From the NCBI RefSeq assembly GCF_900143515.1, contig NZ_FSQT01000002.1, positions 4,031,501-4,095,500 on the forward strand: a DNA stretch of 64,000 bases, written 5' to 3'. Source of the DNA: Micromonospora cremea. Its GTDB lineage: Bacteria > Actinomycetota > Actinomycetes > Mycobacteriales > Micromonosporaceae. The translations under genes were made by a program, and so were the position numbers. Position 1 is the first letter of the stretch, and each line of letters opens with the position of its first letter. The notes under the pieces are model-generated. The model did no database searches. It had not been told where the DNA came from and was given only the letters and a program-made list of their open reading frames with translations. This document shows positions 39,952 through 48,281 of this stretch, in pieces.

Positions 39952-42549
39952 TCAGGACAGGATCTGCACGTACCCGTCGGTTCCGTGCACACGAATCCGC
40001 TGCCCGTCCCGGATCAGCTTGGTCGCATGCTCCACACCGACGACGGCGGGTAGGCCGTACTCCCGGGCGACCACCGCCCCGTGGGTCATGAGGCCGCCCA
40101 CCTCCGTCACCAACCCCTCGATCGCGACGAACAGTGGTGACCAGCTCGGGTCGGTGTAGGCGGTGACCAGGATGTCGCCTGGTTCGAGATCGGCCTCGGC
40201 CATGTCCAGGATGACGCGAGCTCTCCCCTCGACGATCCCGTTGGAGACCGGGAGGCCGACCAGCGCGCCCGTCGGCACATCGTCGCGTCGGTACGCCCCG
40301 GCGATGCCCTCACCTTCCGACGTGAGCACCCGGGGCGGTGTGAGCGCCTGATACGACCTGAACGCGTCCTTGCGCTGCTGGATGAGCTGGTCGTCCACCT
40401 GGTTGCTGCGCGCGACGTCGTGGAGCTCCTGGAACGTGAGGTAGAAGATGTCCTCCTTCTCTGCGAGCACGTTGGCCTGCACGAGGCGCTCGGCCTCTTC
40501 CAGCAGGGCCTGCTTGTAGACGAAGTAGCGGCTCACGATGCCGTACTTCGGGTACTCCCGATAGCCGATGAAGGTCCGGACCCGGTCGATCATCCGCTTG
40601 GCCTCGTCGGCTCTCCGCTCCCCGTCCGGCAGGGCCCGCAGGCGTTCCAGCAGGTCCTCTTGCTTCTTCTGCGCCTCCTGGCGTCCTTGCTCGAAGCGCC
40701 GCTCGGCGGCGCCCGGCTCGAAGAGCTTGATGTTGTCGAGGATCAGCGGCACGAGCGTGGTGGGGCGTTCGCTCCAGCGCGGCCTCGTGATGTCGATCTC
40801 GGCGACGCAGCGCATGCCGTACCGGTCGAGGTAGGCCTCGATGGCGTCGCGTGCTTCGGTCCCGCCCGCGAGCTTCGGCAGCTCGTCAAGGAAGCCGTCG
40901 TCCTCGACGCCCTGCAGGAACGACACCACCTCCGGGTGCGGGCGGATCACGTCCGCGACGTCGAGCAGCGCCAGTCCCATCTCTGACGTGATGTTGCCGG
41001 GGGCGGACAACGTGAGGGTGTCGGCCGCATTCTTCTCGCCCAGCCATTCCTGCAGCTGGTCGTTGAGCCACCAGGTGGCCTCCATCCCCGCCATGATCGC
41101 CTGCATGTTCAGCGGATCGCCGAGGACTCGCTTGTGCTCCTGGAAGGCCTCCAGCAGGAAGTCGAACAGCGCCGGTCCGGTCTTCGTCCGGATGTCACGT
41201 CGCAGGGCGGCGACGGATGCCTGGCTGCGCTCGATCAGCTCGGTGACGATGGCCGGATCGTTCTCGATCGGGGCGGACGCGCGGCTGGGCGGCGGCCCTG
41301 CTGGACCCTGATCGGGGAGCGTCGGGAGGAAGTTGCCGCGGTCGATGATGGTTTCCAGCGCGTCCCTGATCAGCGGATCGCCTCTTCCCACCACCTCCAG
41401 GAGGCCGGCGCGGCTCGCGGGTGAGGCCAGGCGCCGGGTGACGTCGACGAACAGCCTCCCGCCGGCCTCATGCATCGGCGCCATGGCCGTCAGCTGCCAC
41501 ATGGAGACGCCCAGTGGCTTCATGGGGTCGGTCATCATCTGCTGATGACCAACGGAGACGTAGACGTGGTTCTCCCGGTCGCCGGCCGCGGGGATGGGGA
41601 ACAGCGTCGTGATCGGCCGGCTCTGCACGATCTGGAAGTCATCGTCGACCAGGCACCATTCGATGTCCTGCGGGCGGCCGAAATGCGCTTCGATCCGCCG
41701 ACCTAGCTGCACGAGCCGCACGACCTGCGCATCCGTCAGCGCTGGCTGCCCCTGCCGCTCCGAGCTGATCGCCCGTTCCTTCGTCCCGCCGGCCGCTAGG
41801 GCCTGGACGGCGAGCCGCTTGGTGGCGATCGCCTTCTCGATGATCTCCCCGTCCCGCACCTTGTAGGCGTCCGCGTTCACCAAGCCGGAGACCAGAGCCT
41901 CGCCGAGGCCGAAGCTGGCGTCCACGGTGGCGACCTTCCGGTTGCCCGTGACGGGGTCGGCCGTGAACAGGATGCCGGCCACATCCGGGAAGACCATCTG
42001 CTGCACGACCACGGCCATGTGGACCGTTCGGTGATAGATGCCGTTCCGCAGGCGGTAGGTCACTGCCCGCTCGGTGAACAGCGACGCCCAGCACCGGCTG
42101 ACGGACTGGAGGATCGCCGCCGGCCCCAGGACGTTCAGGTACGTGTCCTGCTGGCCGGCGAAGGAGGCCGTCGGCAGGTCCTCTGCCGTCGCGCTGGACC
42201 GGACGGCGTAGGCAGCTCGCTCACCGAGCTGGGTGAGAGCCCGGGTGATCGCCGCCGCCACATCGTCGGGGAGGGCGATCCCCTGGATGGTCCGGCGGAG
42301 CTCCGCGCTGAGCGTGCGGATCGCAACCCGGTCGTCCGGGTTCAGGCGCGACAGTTGATCGAGCCGATCGTCGATCGACGGCGCTTCGGCCATGATCCTT
42401 CGGAAGGCGTCCGTCGTCACGCAGAAGCCAGCCGGAACGCGGATGTCGTCGATCCGCGATAACGCTCCCAGGTGCGCGCCCTTGCCGCCAACGGTGGCAA
42501 CCTGTGTCTCGTCGACCTCGTGGAGACCTAGCACGTACTGTTCGATCAT
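39952..42549 (-). CDS. rph: Rifampin phosphotransferase
   Basis: 865 residues, the standard Rph length. Three domains in order: ATP-grasp N-terminal (TVGGKGAHLGALSRI, AYAVRSSATAEDLPTASFAG, TADPVTGNRKVATVDASFGL, DIEWCLVDDDFQIVQSRPI), a long rifamycin-binding middle region, and the swivelling His domain with catalytic His at about 823 in GGLMTHGAVVAREYGLPAVV. The enzyme uses ATP to phosphorylate the ansa C21 hydroxyl of rifamycins, inactivating them. ATG 42549 has the SD GGAGGTG and overlaps the stop of a glycosyltransferase shard (ATGA). A RAE-like element lies upstream, so rifamycin induction is likely. Distinguished from PEP synthase by the N-terminus MIEQYVLGLHEVDE. Confidence 0.9.
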   Translation of the reverse strand: MIEQYVLGLHEVDETQVATVGGKGAHLGALSRIDDIRVPAGFCVTTDAFRRIMAEAPSIDDRLDQLSRLNPDDRVAIRTLSAELRRTIQGIALPDDVAAAITRALTQLGERAAYAVRSSATAEDLPTASFAGQQDTYLNVLGPAAILQSVSRCWASLFTERAVTYRLRNGIYHRTVHMAVVVQQMVFPDVAGILFTADPVTGNRKVATVDASFGLGEALVSGLVNADAYKVRDGEIIEKAIATKRLAVQALAAGGTKERAISSERQGQPALTDAQVVRLVQLGRRIEAHFGRPQDIEWCLVDDDFQIVQSRPITTLFPIPAAGDRENHVYVSVGHQQMMTDPMKPLGVSMWQLTAMAPMHEAGGRLFVDVTRRLASPASRAGLLEVVGRGDPLIRDALETIIDRGNFLPTLPDQGPAGPPPSRASAPIENDPAIVTELIERSQASVAALRRDIRTKTGPALFDFLLEAFQEHKRVLGDPLNMQAIMAGMEATWWLNDQLQEWLGEKNAADTLTLSAPGNITSEMGLALLDVADVIRPHPEVVSFLQGVEDDGFLDELPKLAGGTEARDAIEAYLDRYGMRCVAEIDITRPRWSERPTTLVPLILDNIKLFEPGAAERRFEQGRQEAQKKQEDLLERLRALPDGERRADEAKRMIDRVRTFIGYREYPKYGIVSRYFVYKQALLEEAERLVQANVLAEKEDIFYLTFQELHDVARSNQVDDQLIQQRKDAFRSYQALTPPRVLTSEGEGIAGAYRRDDVPTGALVGLPVSNGIVEGRARVILDMAEADLEPGDILVTAYTDPSWSPLFVAIEGLVTEVGGLMTHGAVVAREYGLPAVVGVEHATKLIRDGQRIRVHGTDGYVQILS

Positions 42550-42734
42550 CGCGACACCTCCGCGGCAGCCGTCCTCATTTTTCCTCGCCTTACCGTTTGA
42601 CTGTCGGCCGGTCGCTCCGCCCACACCCGCATCTGCGCGCCGATCGGCCGCAAGCGCACCCCCGATGCCACCAGCGGTTCGACGTCACCGCGTCCCCCAT
42701 AGGTCGACAACAACCGACGCACGTCGTGCCCCAT
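42546..42734 (-). pseudogene. N-terminal shard of a family-1 glycosyltransferase (rgt-like)
   Basis: Minus-strand residues RRLLSTYGGRGDVEPLVASG and VRLRPIGAQMRVWAERP match the first beta-strand and loop of MGT/GtfB-type UDP-sugar glycosyltransferases (usual LLSTYGSRGDVEPLV). The sequence then diverges and the frame stops at 42546, overlapping the rph ATG. All catalytic regions are missing. Rifamycin glycosyltransferases (rgt) are another RAE-controlled resistance family. This is probably the 5' scar of an rgt deleted next to rph, now acting as a translated leader. Confidence 0.65.
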
Positions 42735-42781
42735 TTCTTCGTCCGTTCTTGGCTCCGGCCGACGATTCTGCGGCAAGATCC

Positions 42782-42800
42782 GGGTCTTGCGGCAAGTCCC
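42782..42800 (-). promoter_or_regulatory. Rifamycin-associated element (RAE)-like palindrome
   Basis: GGGTCTTGCGGCAAGTCCC, core CTTGC-G-GCAAG, 48 bp upstream of the glycosyltransferase shard and 233 bp upstream of rph. It closely resembles, from memory, the 19-bp RAE found before rph, rgt and helR genes in actinomycetes. A second GCGGCAAG lies 20 bp closer to rph, and an AT-rich -10-like TATATC (minus) lies on the far side. Confidence 0.75.
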
Positions 42801-43117
42801 CCGGTGCGATATACGTTTAAGTGGGAGAACTTCCTTTGTTGTTGTCCGCTGCGGATTGAAGCCGTTCTCGAGAAGCGGTGGCGTGGCGCGCTGGCCAAAT
42901 CCGGCCGCCGAACCGTCTCGGACGCCGCGCGGACGTCGACCTTCCGGTAGTAGTCAACGCCGAGTGCGGACAGCGGGATGCGCGGTCCGACCCTTGGCTC
43001 CAGGCTCGTCGCCGTCGAGCACGTGCCGCACCGTGTAAGGCAGCGCGCGTCAAAGCCACGAGCACCGGCAGCGGGTATCGCGCACGGATCAGCACGACGG
43101 CATGGAGGAGGATCGTC
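42801..43117. other. Rph promoter side and gene-free gap
   Basis: 317 bp. The first 40 bp are AT-rich and contain an inverted repeat around AAGTGGGAGAACTT, likely part of the rph promoter. The rest has only short Arg-rich frames; nothing recognisable is encoded. Confidence 0.4.
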
Positions 43118-43684
43118 ATGGCAGGGGCCGGGCAGATCTTGTTCATCCAGGGTGGCGGCGCCGGCGCGCACGACGAATGGGACAACGAGCTGGTCGACAG
43201 CTTGAGGCGGGAGCTCGGGGATGGGTACGAGGTCCGCTACCCGCGCATGCCCGACGAGGACGACCCGACCTACGCCAAGTGGAGCGCGGCCATCCGGCGG
43301 GAGATCGCGGCCCTGGACGACGGGGCGGTCGTCGTGGGCCACTCAGTGGGCGGGACTGTCCTCATCAACGCGCTCGCCGAGTGGCCACCGGAGCGGGAAC
43401 TCAAGGTGATCGTGTTGATCGCCGCTCCGTTCGTGGGTGCGGGCGGCTGGCCCGGCGGCGAGTCCGAGCTGCCGCACAACCTCGGCGCGAGGCTGCCGCA
43501 CGGCGTGCCGGTGCATGTGTTCCATGGACTCCGGGACGAAACTGCTCCACCGTCGCATGCTGACCTGTACACGCGTGTCATCCCGCAGGCGCAGCTGCAC
43601 CGGCTGCCCGGACGCGATCACCAGCTGGACAATGACCTGAGCGAGGTGGCGAAGGTGATCGAGCTTGCCACCCCCGGGCCGTAG
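43118..43684 (+). CDS. RBBP9/YdeN-like alpha/beta hydrolase
   Basis: 188 residues. ILFIQGGGAGAHDEWDNELV, YPRMPDEDDPTYAKWSAAI, the nucleophile elbow VVVGHSVGGTVLINAL (Ser), VLIAAPFVGAGGW, and a late Asp/His (HGLRDE, GRDHQLDND) make a complete Ser-Asp-His hydrolase of the small RBBP9/YdeN type. ATG 43118 follows GGAGGAGG. Starts 318 bp from the RAE-like site on the opposite strand; a link to rifamycin response is not supported otherwise. Confidence 0.87.
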   Translation: MAGAGQILFIQGGGAGAHDEWDNELVDSLRRELGDGYEVRYPRMPDEDDPTYAKWSAAIRREIAALDDGAVVVGHSVGGTVLINALAEWPPERELKVIVLIAAPFVGAGGWPGGESELPHNLGARLPHGVPVHVFHGLRDETAPPSHADLYTRVIPQAQLHRLPGRDHQLDNDLSEVAKVIELATPGP

Positions 43685-43747
43685 TGGCCGCGCAAGGGCT
43701 CTCACCTTTCAATGTCTCGCCTGATCGGGCCCGTACGATCTCCGCTC

Positions 43748-44329
43748 ATGGGCAGCAGCTACCAAACCGTCCTCGCCACGGGCAATCTCGTCGACGTCCG
43801 GGCTGCGGTTGCGATGTCGCAGCAGATGGCCATGATCATCCCGGTCGCCGAGGGGCGGTGGGCGGTCGTGCCGGTGCAGGAGGACGGCATCTATGCCGAA
43901 ACCGAGGACCTGGCGGAGCTGCTGAGCCTTGCCCCGGGCAGCATGGCAGCCTCGTTTGACGTGTTCGACTCCGATGTCATGGTGGCCAAGCTGTTCCGCG
44001 ATGGTCGTAGCTACCACGAGTACCTGTCTGATCAGGCTTACCTCGTAGAGACATGGGACGACGACGACAATGAGATCCTGTTCGACCTACTCGGCCGACC
44101 GTACCCGCCGGGCGCGAGCCCGCCGTCGGGTGCCTATGGTGCCGATCCCGCCATGTTCGGCGCGCTCGGCGTCGAGCCGATCGATGAAGCGGAGCTGGGC
44201 GTCGCGCTCAGTCGGTCGGGGCTCAGGGCCGAGGAGCAGCATCACGCGATCCTGCACGCGCTGAATCTCGATTGCGGTCCGCTGGCGATGTCCTTCGAGG
44301 AGGCTGCCGCATCGGGTTTGGGCGTCTAG
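43748..44329 (+). CDS. Hypothetical acidic protein
   Basis: 193 residues, acidic, without signal or membrane helix. It reads like a two-domain soluble protein (VVPVQEDGIYAETEDLAELL, LSLAPGSMAASFDVFDSDVM, RDGRSYHEYLSDQAYLVETW). The first half resembles the SMI1-like or Imm-type acidic folds only in general feel. Actinobacteria carry many similar uncharacterised proteins. ATG 43748 is the first sensible start. Not recognised. Confidence 0.7.
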   Translation: MGSSYQTVLATGNLVDVRAAVAMSQQMAMIIPVAEGRWAVVPVQEDGIYAETEDLAELLSLAPGSMAASFDVFDSDVMVAKLFRDGRSYHEYLSDQAYLVETWDDDDNEILFDLLGRPYPPGASPPSGAYGADPAMFGALGVEPIDEAELGVALSRSGLRAEEQHHAILHALNLDCGPLAMSFEEAAASGLGV

Positions 44330-44828
44330 GCCAATCTCCACGTCGGCAGAGTGCCCGATGCACCGGTCGCTGTCGATGTAGCTGGCGTCAAACCCACGTT
44401 GTCGCTGGCGCATCACATCGCACCCGACGCTGGCGTAGGTGGCTGCGAGTCACTGGCGCGGATGTGGTCGACACGCTGGGCGACGGCTATGGTTTGCGGC
44501 ATGCACGATGGGCGCACTCTTCGGCGCGTCGGCGAGCGCATGCCGCTGCCGACGATGCTGGTGCTTGCCGTGGTCGTGATGGTGCTCTCCGCCACCCGGT
44601 CGATCGGGCTGTGCATTGTGTTCCGCTCTGCACGGCGGGCGATCCCCGGTTGCGTGCCTGCCTGGTCGGCGGATCGCGCACCGCCGCACCACGCGCGCGC
44701 CATCGCCTGACCCACTCGCCCGGCTCACGCCGGTCCCCGCCTGGGAGCATCATGCCCACTTCGTGCCTGTACGCATGCCCGCATTCACCCTCAACACGTG
44801 CCGCCACCCCGACGCTCGGGCGGTGCAC
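44330..44828. other. Largely non-coding gap with one possible small membrane protein
   Basis: 499 bp. A frame at 44502-44710 would give 69 residues with one hydrophobic helix (LPTMLVLAVVVMVLSATRSI), but it lacks an SD, so it is not called. No hairpin or repeat was noticed. Confidence 0.35.
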
Positions 44829-45587
44829 ATGCTGACCCCCGGCGCGTACGCCCGCCCGGGCGTACGGCATCCTCTCGCTCTCGATCTGGGCACGTCGACC
44901 GTGCGGTTGTGGAGCCCGATCCGCGGCACGGTCGTCACCGCACCCGCCGTCATCGCGCCGGGACCGTCCGGGCGGCACGTCGTCGGTCGTGCCGCGCTCG
45001 ATGCGGTCGCCTCCGCCGGCGGGAAGCCGACGTGGCCGGTTCGGGACGGCGTGGTGGACAACTTCTTCGCCTGCGTGTACCTGTTGCGTGTTCTCAGCGC
45101 CGCCACCGGCCGGCCCCGCGATGACGAATCCCCGGTTCTGGTCGGCGTCCCGGCCACCGCCACGGTCCGGCAGAAGAACATGCTGATCGCGGTGGTGCGC
45201 CGGGCTACTGGTGGGCGGGTCGCCGCAGTCGAGGAACCACTCGCGGCGGCGCTTGCCTGCCGTCCCGGTCCCGACTGCGGCGACGTACTGGCCGTGGACA
45301 TCGGTGACGGGCGTACCGAGGTCGCCCGCATCACCGACGGGACGGTCGTAGCCGCCGAACGCGCGGACGTGACCAACACCGTCGATCAGATCCCGGCGAT
45401 CGTCGCCTGCGTGCGACGCCTGAGCGCCGGACCGCAACGGGTCCGGCGGCTGCTGCTAACCGGCGGCGGTGCCACTCATCCGGATGTCGCCGCCCGGCTG
45501 GCCGCCATGACCGGGCGCGCGGTGAGCGTGCCCGCCGAACCACGCCTGGCCACGCTCGCCGGCCTGCGCCTGCTGCTGACCCGCTGA
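44829..45587 (+). CDS. Compact MreB/Mbl-like actin-fold ATPase
   Basis: 252 residues. Actin/Hsp70-fold motifs are in order: phosphate-1 LALDLGTSTVRLW, WPVRDGVVDNFFACVYLLRV, the connect-1 VEEPLAAALA, phosphate-2 VLAVDIGDGRTEVA, and the adenosine motif LLLTGGGATHPDVAARL. It is about 90 residues shorter than MreB (about 345), as expected if subdomains IB/IIB are reduced, like the Mbl protein of Streptomyces (recollection). No other mre gene is near. The start is uncertain: 44775 and GTG 44823 are alternatives. Lies 27 bp before a KhtT-N-like gene. Confidence 0.72.
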   Translation: MLTPGAYARPGVRHPLALDLGTSTVRLWSPIRGTVVTAPAVIAPGPSGRHVVGRAALDAVASAGGKPTWPVRDGVVDNFFACVYLLRVLSAATGRPRDDESPVLVGVPATATVRQKNMLIAVVRRATGGRVAAVEEPLAAALACRPGPDCGDVLAVDIGDGRTEVARITDGTVVAAERADVTNTVDQIPAIVACVRRLSAGPQRVRRLLLTGGGATHPDVAARLAAMTGRAVSVPAEPRLATLAGLRLLLTR

Positions 45588-45614
45588 GCCACTTCCGCCG
45601 CCTCAGGAGTCGTC

Positions 45615-45857
45615 ATGAATGTCGAACTGACCCCGCTGCCCGGTATCGGGGTACGCCGCATGTTCACCACCGCCGAAGGCCGCCGCGTCGGCGTGGTCAC
45701 ACACCGTCCCGGCGGCCGGCGAGATCTCGTCTATGAGTCCCACGACGATCCCGACGCCACCTGCTGTCTGACCTTGACCCGCTCCGAGGCCCTGGCCCTC
45801 GCCGGGCTCCTGGGCATCCTCGACGTCGTCACCGTCGCAGAACCATCCTGCACGTAA
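45615..45857 (+). CDS. KhtT-N-like cation:proton antiporter regulatory domain, stand-alone
   Basis: 80 residues: NVELTPLPGIGVRRMFTTAE, GRRVGVVTHRPGGRRDLVYE, DDPDATCCLTLTRSEALALA, GLLG. This equals the N-terminal domain of KhtT-type antiporter regulators, which normally also have a TrkA-C (RCK_C) domain that binds c-di-AMP or nucleotides; here the TrkA-C part is absent and no antiporter gene follows. Probably an operon with the MreB-like gene. A terminator lies 8 bp downstream. Confidence 0.8.
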   Translation: MNVELTPLPGIGVRRMFTTAEGRRVGVVTHRPGGRRDLVYESHDDPDATCCLTLTRSEALALAGLLGILDVVTVAEPSCT

Positions 45858-45865
45858 CGGCGTGC

Positions 45866-45897
45866 GGCTGCCGTGCCGCCTGCGCGGCACGGCAGCC
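45866..45897. terminator. Bidirectional terminator
   Basis: GGCTGCCGTGCCGC, CTGC loop, GCGGCACGGCAGCC: perfect 14-bp stem between the convergent KhtT-N-like and TraR/DksA genes. Confidence 0.85.
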
Positions 45898-45907
45898 ACA
45901 TCGGGCG

Positions 45908-46237
45908 TCACCCGTTGTGCTTCTCCTGGCACGGCACGCAGAAGCGAGCGTGCGGGAGAACCTCGAGCCGCTCCGCCGGGATCCTGTTGCGGCACTTCTC
46001 GCAGGCGCCGTAGGTGCCGTCGGTGATCCGGCTCAGCGCATTGGTGATCTGCTCGATGTTGCGCCGGGTGGCCACCAGCAGCGCGGCCCGGTTGTGGGCC
46101 TCGCTGGGGTCGCCGGTGTCCGCGTTGAGCTCGGTCAGTTCCCGCAGCCGAGCCGTCTGTGTGGCGAAGTCGTCCGCCAAGGACGCTCGCAGATCAGCCA
46201 GCCATTTCTGGTCGACAGTTCGATGATCGATGCTCAT
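45908..46237 (-). CDS. TraR/DksA-family zinc-finger protein
   Basis: 109 residues. A coiled-coil N-terminal half (LADLRASLADDFATQTARLR ... RRNIEQITNALSRITDGTYG) precedes the zinc finger CEKCRNRIP ... FCVPC. Such proteins enter the RNA polymerase secondary channel and, with ppGpp in other bacteria, adjust promoter use; actinobacterial ones act in stress. ATG 46237 has GAAGGG upstream. The leader contains a terminator-like hairpin with a U tract and an overlapping upstream frame. Confidence 0.9.
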   Translation of the reverse strand: MSIDHRTVDQKWLADLRASLADDFATQTARLRELTELNADTGDPSEAHNRAALLVATRRNIEQITNALSRITDGTYGACEKCRNRIPAERLEVLPHARFCVPCQEKHNG

Positions 46238-46506
46238 GGTCTGCCCTTCAAAAGGAACGGGAAAAAGAAAAAGGGCCGAAGCTTGAATAGCTTCGCCCTG
46301 GCGGTCGTTCTGAGATGCAACGATTCCGCGGGAGGGCCTCGGCCGGTTCGCGCCGGGCTCGACAGCCTGTGCGTGGGCGCGATGTGCGGCGTGCGGACAA
46401 CCGGCACCCGCATCCCGGGCATACGGCGCGCCGCCGTCGCCACGCGGACAGCGCCGGGTGCCGCCACCTCAGTGACGGCAGGCGAGCGGAACGTCACCGG
46501 CGGCAT
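46234..46506 (-). CDS. Possible leader ORF overlapping traR/dksA-like start
   Basis: A 90-residue frame whose TGA overlaps the ATG of the next gene (ATGA). The start has GGTGGAGGC directly before ATG. The product is basic (RTTARAKLFKLRPFFFFPFL at the end) and not recognised; its last 25 codons run through the hairpin/U-tract. It may be a real translated leader that affects termination, or a chance frame. Confidence 0.3.
   Translation of the reverse strand: MPPVTFRSPAVTEVAAPGAVRVATAARRMPGMRVPVVRTPHIAPTHRLSSPARTGRGPPAESLHLRTTARAKLFKLRPFFFFPFLLKGRP
46273..46298 (-). terminator. Intrinsic terminator or attenuator in the traR/dksA leader
   Basis: On the minus strand GGGCGAAGC, 7 nt, GCTTCGGCCC is followed by TTTTTCTTTTT, a textbook rho-independent terminator. 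It is only 36 nt before the TraR/DksA start codon, so transcription from further upstream would stop here unless regulated. Confidence 0.7.
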
Positions 46507-46808
46507 GCCTCCACCATAGGGCGATGACTGCCCTAAAGCCAACGCCCACGGTGGGGCCTCCGCGTCCCGCCTGAGCGCTCTGGAGCCTGTCGATCGGGCG
46601 CGCGTCTAGCCGCAGCGGGTCTCCTGGACGAGGACGACTGAGTCAGGCGCAGCCGCCTGAGTCGTCCACAGCAACGGCGACAGTAAACCGCCCGCCCTGG
46701 ATTCGACGAGAACGGCCCCGGAGCGCGTTTCCGCAGTTCACGGGGCCGTTCCCAGATCTGCTGGCAGGTAGCGGATTCGAACCTCTACCGCGTCGGCTCA
46801 GGTGCTGG
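46507..46808. other. Gap with operon terminator and tRNA-like shard
   Basis: 302 bp between the second sigma operon and the TraR region. A bulged hairpin at 46632-46667 (GGACGACT..CAGGCG / CGCCTGAGTCGTCC) probably terminates the minus-strand sigma operon. At 46767-46789 the minus strand has a T-arm-like GGTAGAGGTTCGAATCCGC element, not part of a foldable tRNA. Confidence 0.5.
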
Positions 46809-48281
46809 CTACCACCCGGTGACCAGGGGTTCGTTGAAGATGTGCTCGCCCTGGGCCGGCTCCCGCAGAGGTGCTGATGCCAGGACCGTGCCGTCGCGGG
46901 CCAGGGCGCGCAGGGTGACTTGCGCGCCGACGGCGATCGTGAGTACGGCCGCACCGCTTCGGACGTCCGCACTCGCCCGTGTGGCGCCGTCGGTGACCAC
47001 GTCGACGCGTGCTGCCCCCGGTGGTGGAACGACCAGCAGTTGGTCCGTCAGTACGCCGCGCCCGCCGGAGACAGCTGGCACCCGGACGGCGGCCAACGTC
47101 GCCGAGGTGGTCACCGCCGTTGTGACCAGCGAGCCTTCGGCGCCGCTGGCGGCGTTTTCCTCGGCGTCGTTCGACGTGGTGTCACCGGGCTTCGCAAGTG
47201 CCAGCACGCTTCCCTCGGCACCCACGTGCAGCACCAGAGGGCCGGTGCCCGAGGCCGGGCCGATGACGGCTGCCTCCGGTTGGCCGTTGCTGTCCAATCG
47301 CCCGGACCAGCGGACAACCGGATCCGGGCCAGGCGGCAGGCCGGTCATGTCCATCAGGTTGCGGTAGGAGACGCCACCCCACCGCTCGGCCCGCCAGGCG
47401 TCCATTCTCCTGGAGGTGTCCCCGCCAGGCAGGGCATCAGCGAGCTCGGTCGGCTGGTACCGGCCGCCCTCGCCACGGATGACAACGCTGCTGTGGCCCA
47501 CCGGCCCTTCTACGCGGACCTGCCCTTCACACTCCACCCGCCACCAGCCGCGAACCCGCGACGCGTCCAGACGGACGTAGTCACCCGTGGGCGACGGTTG
47601 CCACTGCCGCCGTGGTACACCGTCCGCGCCCACCACGGCCGCATCCGCCAGGGAGACGACGCAGCCGGCCGGAGCGAGACCCAAAAGTCCCTGATCCTCC
47701 GGCCCACGAGGGTCGTACGAGGCATCGAGCACGCTGAACGGCTTCACCCGTACGTTGACGGATCCGTTGAAGATGCGGACCGACTGCTGAGGCGGGGTGC
47801 CGACCGGAACCTTCAGTTCAACCAGGGCGGCGGAGCGGTCGGAATGGTAAGCGGCGACCAGTTGCCGGAACCCGGCCGATTCGTCGGCGTAGAGCACCTT
47901 CACCTCCGGCAGCGACTTGGACATCCGCAGATCGGCCCGGTCGCGGTCGAACAGCCTGGTCAACTCGTCGATCAGTTTCTGATCTCCGGCCAAGCTCCCT
48001 CGTGTCGGTGAGTTGATCAGCCGCCACTCCCAGTCCGAGGTCACCGGATATCCCTCGACCACCCGGTCGTCCTCCCGCTCCTGGCCGTCGGAGCCGGCAC
48101 CGAGAGCGACCGGGCCGAGCACCACCGTGGCCAGCAAGCCAGACACTGCCGTGACCAGGCCAGCGAGCCGGCGACGCTTCCGCCGTCGCGCGTGACGCAG
48201 CAATCGGCCGTACGGGTCCTCATCCGGCACCACCGGCTCCACGATCCGTGCCAGCCCGGCACGCAGCTCGTCCACGCTCAT
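46809..48281 (-). CDS. Large single-pass membrane partner of SigE-type sigma factor (second copy)
   Basis: 490 residues. Cytoplasmic head (VPDEDPYGRLLRHARRRKRR), one helix (VTAVSGLLATVVLGPVALGA), then about 420 exported residues. It shares with the product at 29760-31202 the RGSLAGDQKLIDELTRLFDR region and the C-terminal LVVPPPGAARVDVVTDGATR block and has similar length. No ZAS motif. It overlaps the sigma gene by 4 bp (ATGA). The exported domain probably senses something at the envelope; how it acts on the sigma factor is unknown. Confidence 0.75.
   Translation of the reverse strand: MSVDELRAGLARIVEPVVPDEDPYGRLLRHARRRKRRRLAGLVTAVSGLLATVVLGPVALGAGSDGQEREDDRVVEGYPVTSDWEWRLINSPTRGSLAGDQKLIDELTRLFDRDRADLRMSKSLPEVKVLYADESAGFRQLVAAYHSDRSAALVELKVPVGTPPQQSVRIFNGSVNVRVKPFSVLDASYDPRGPEDQGLLGLAPAGCVVSLADAAVVGADGVPRRQWQPSPTGDYVRLDASRVRGWWRVECEGQVRVEGPVGHSSVVIRGEGGRYQPTELADALPGGDTSRRMDAWRAERWGGVSYRNLMDMTGLPPGPDPVVRWSGRLDSNGQPEAAVIGPASGTGPLVLHVGAEGSVLALAKPGDTTSNDAEENAASGAEGSLVTTAVTTSATLAAVRVPAVSGGRGVLTDQLLVVPPPGAARVDVVTDGATRASADVRSGAAVLTIAVGAQVTLRALARDGTVLASAPLREPAQGEHIFNEPLVTGW

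Noticed and set aside
44502..44710. Possible 69-residue single-helix membrane protein
   Set aside because: The hydrophobic stretch is plausible, but there is no ribosome-binding site and the tail is Arg/Pro/Ala noise like neighbouring frames.
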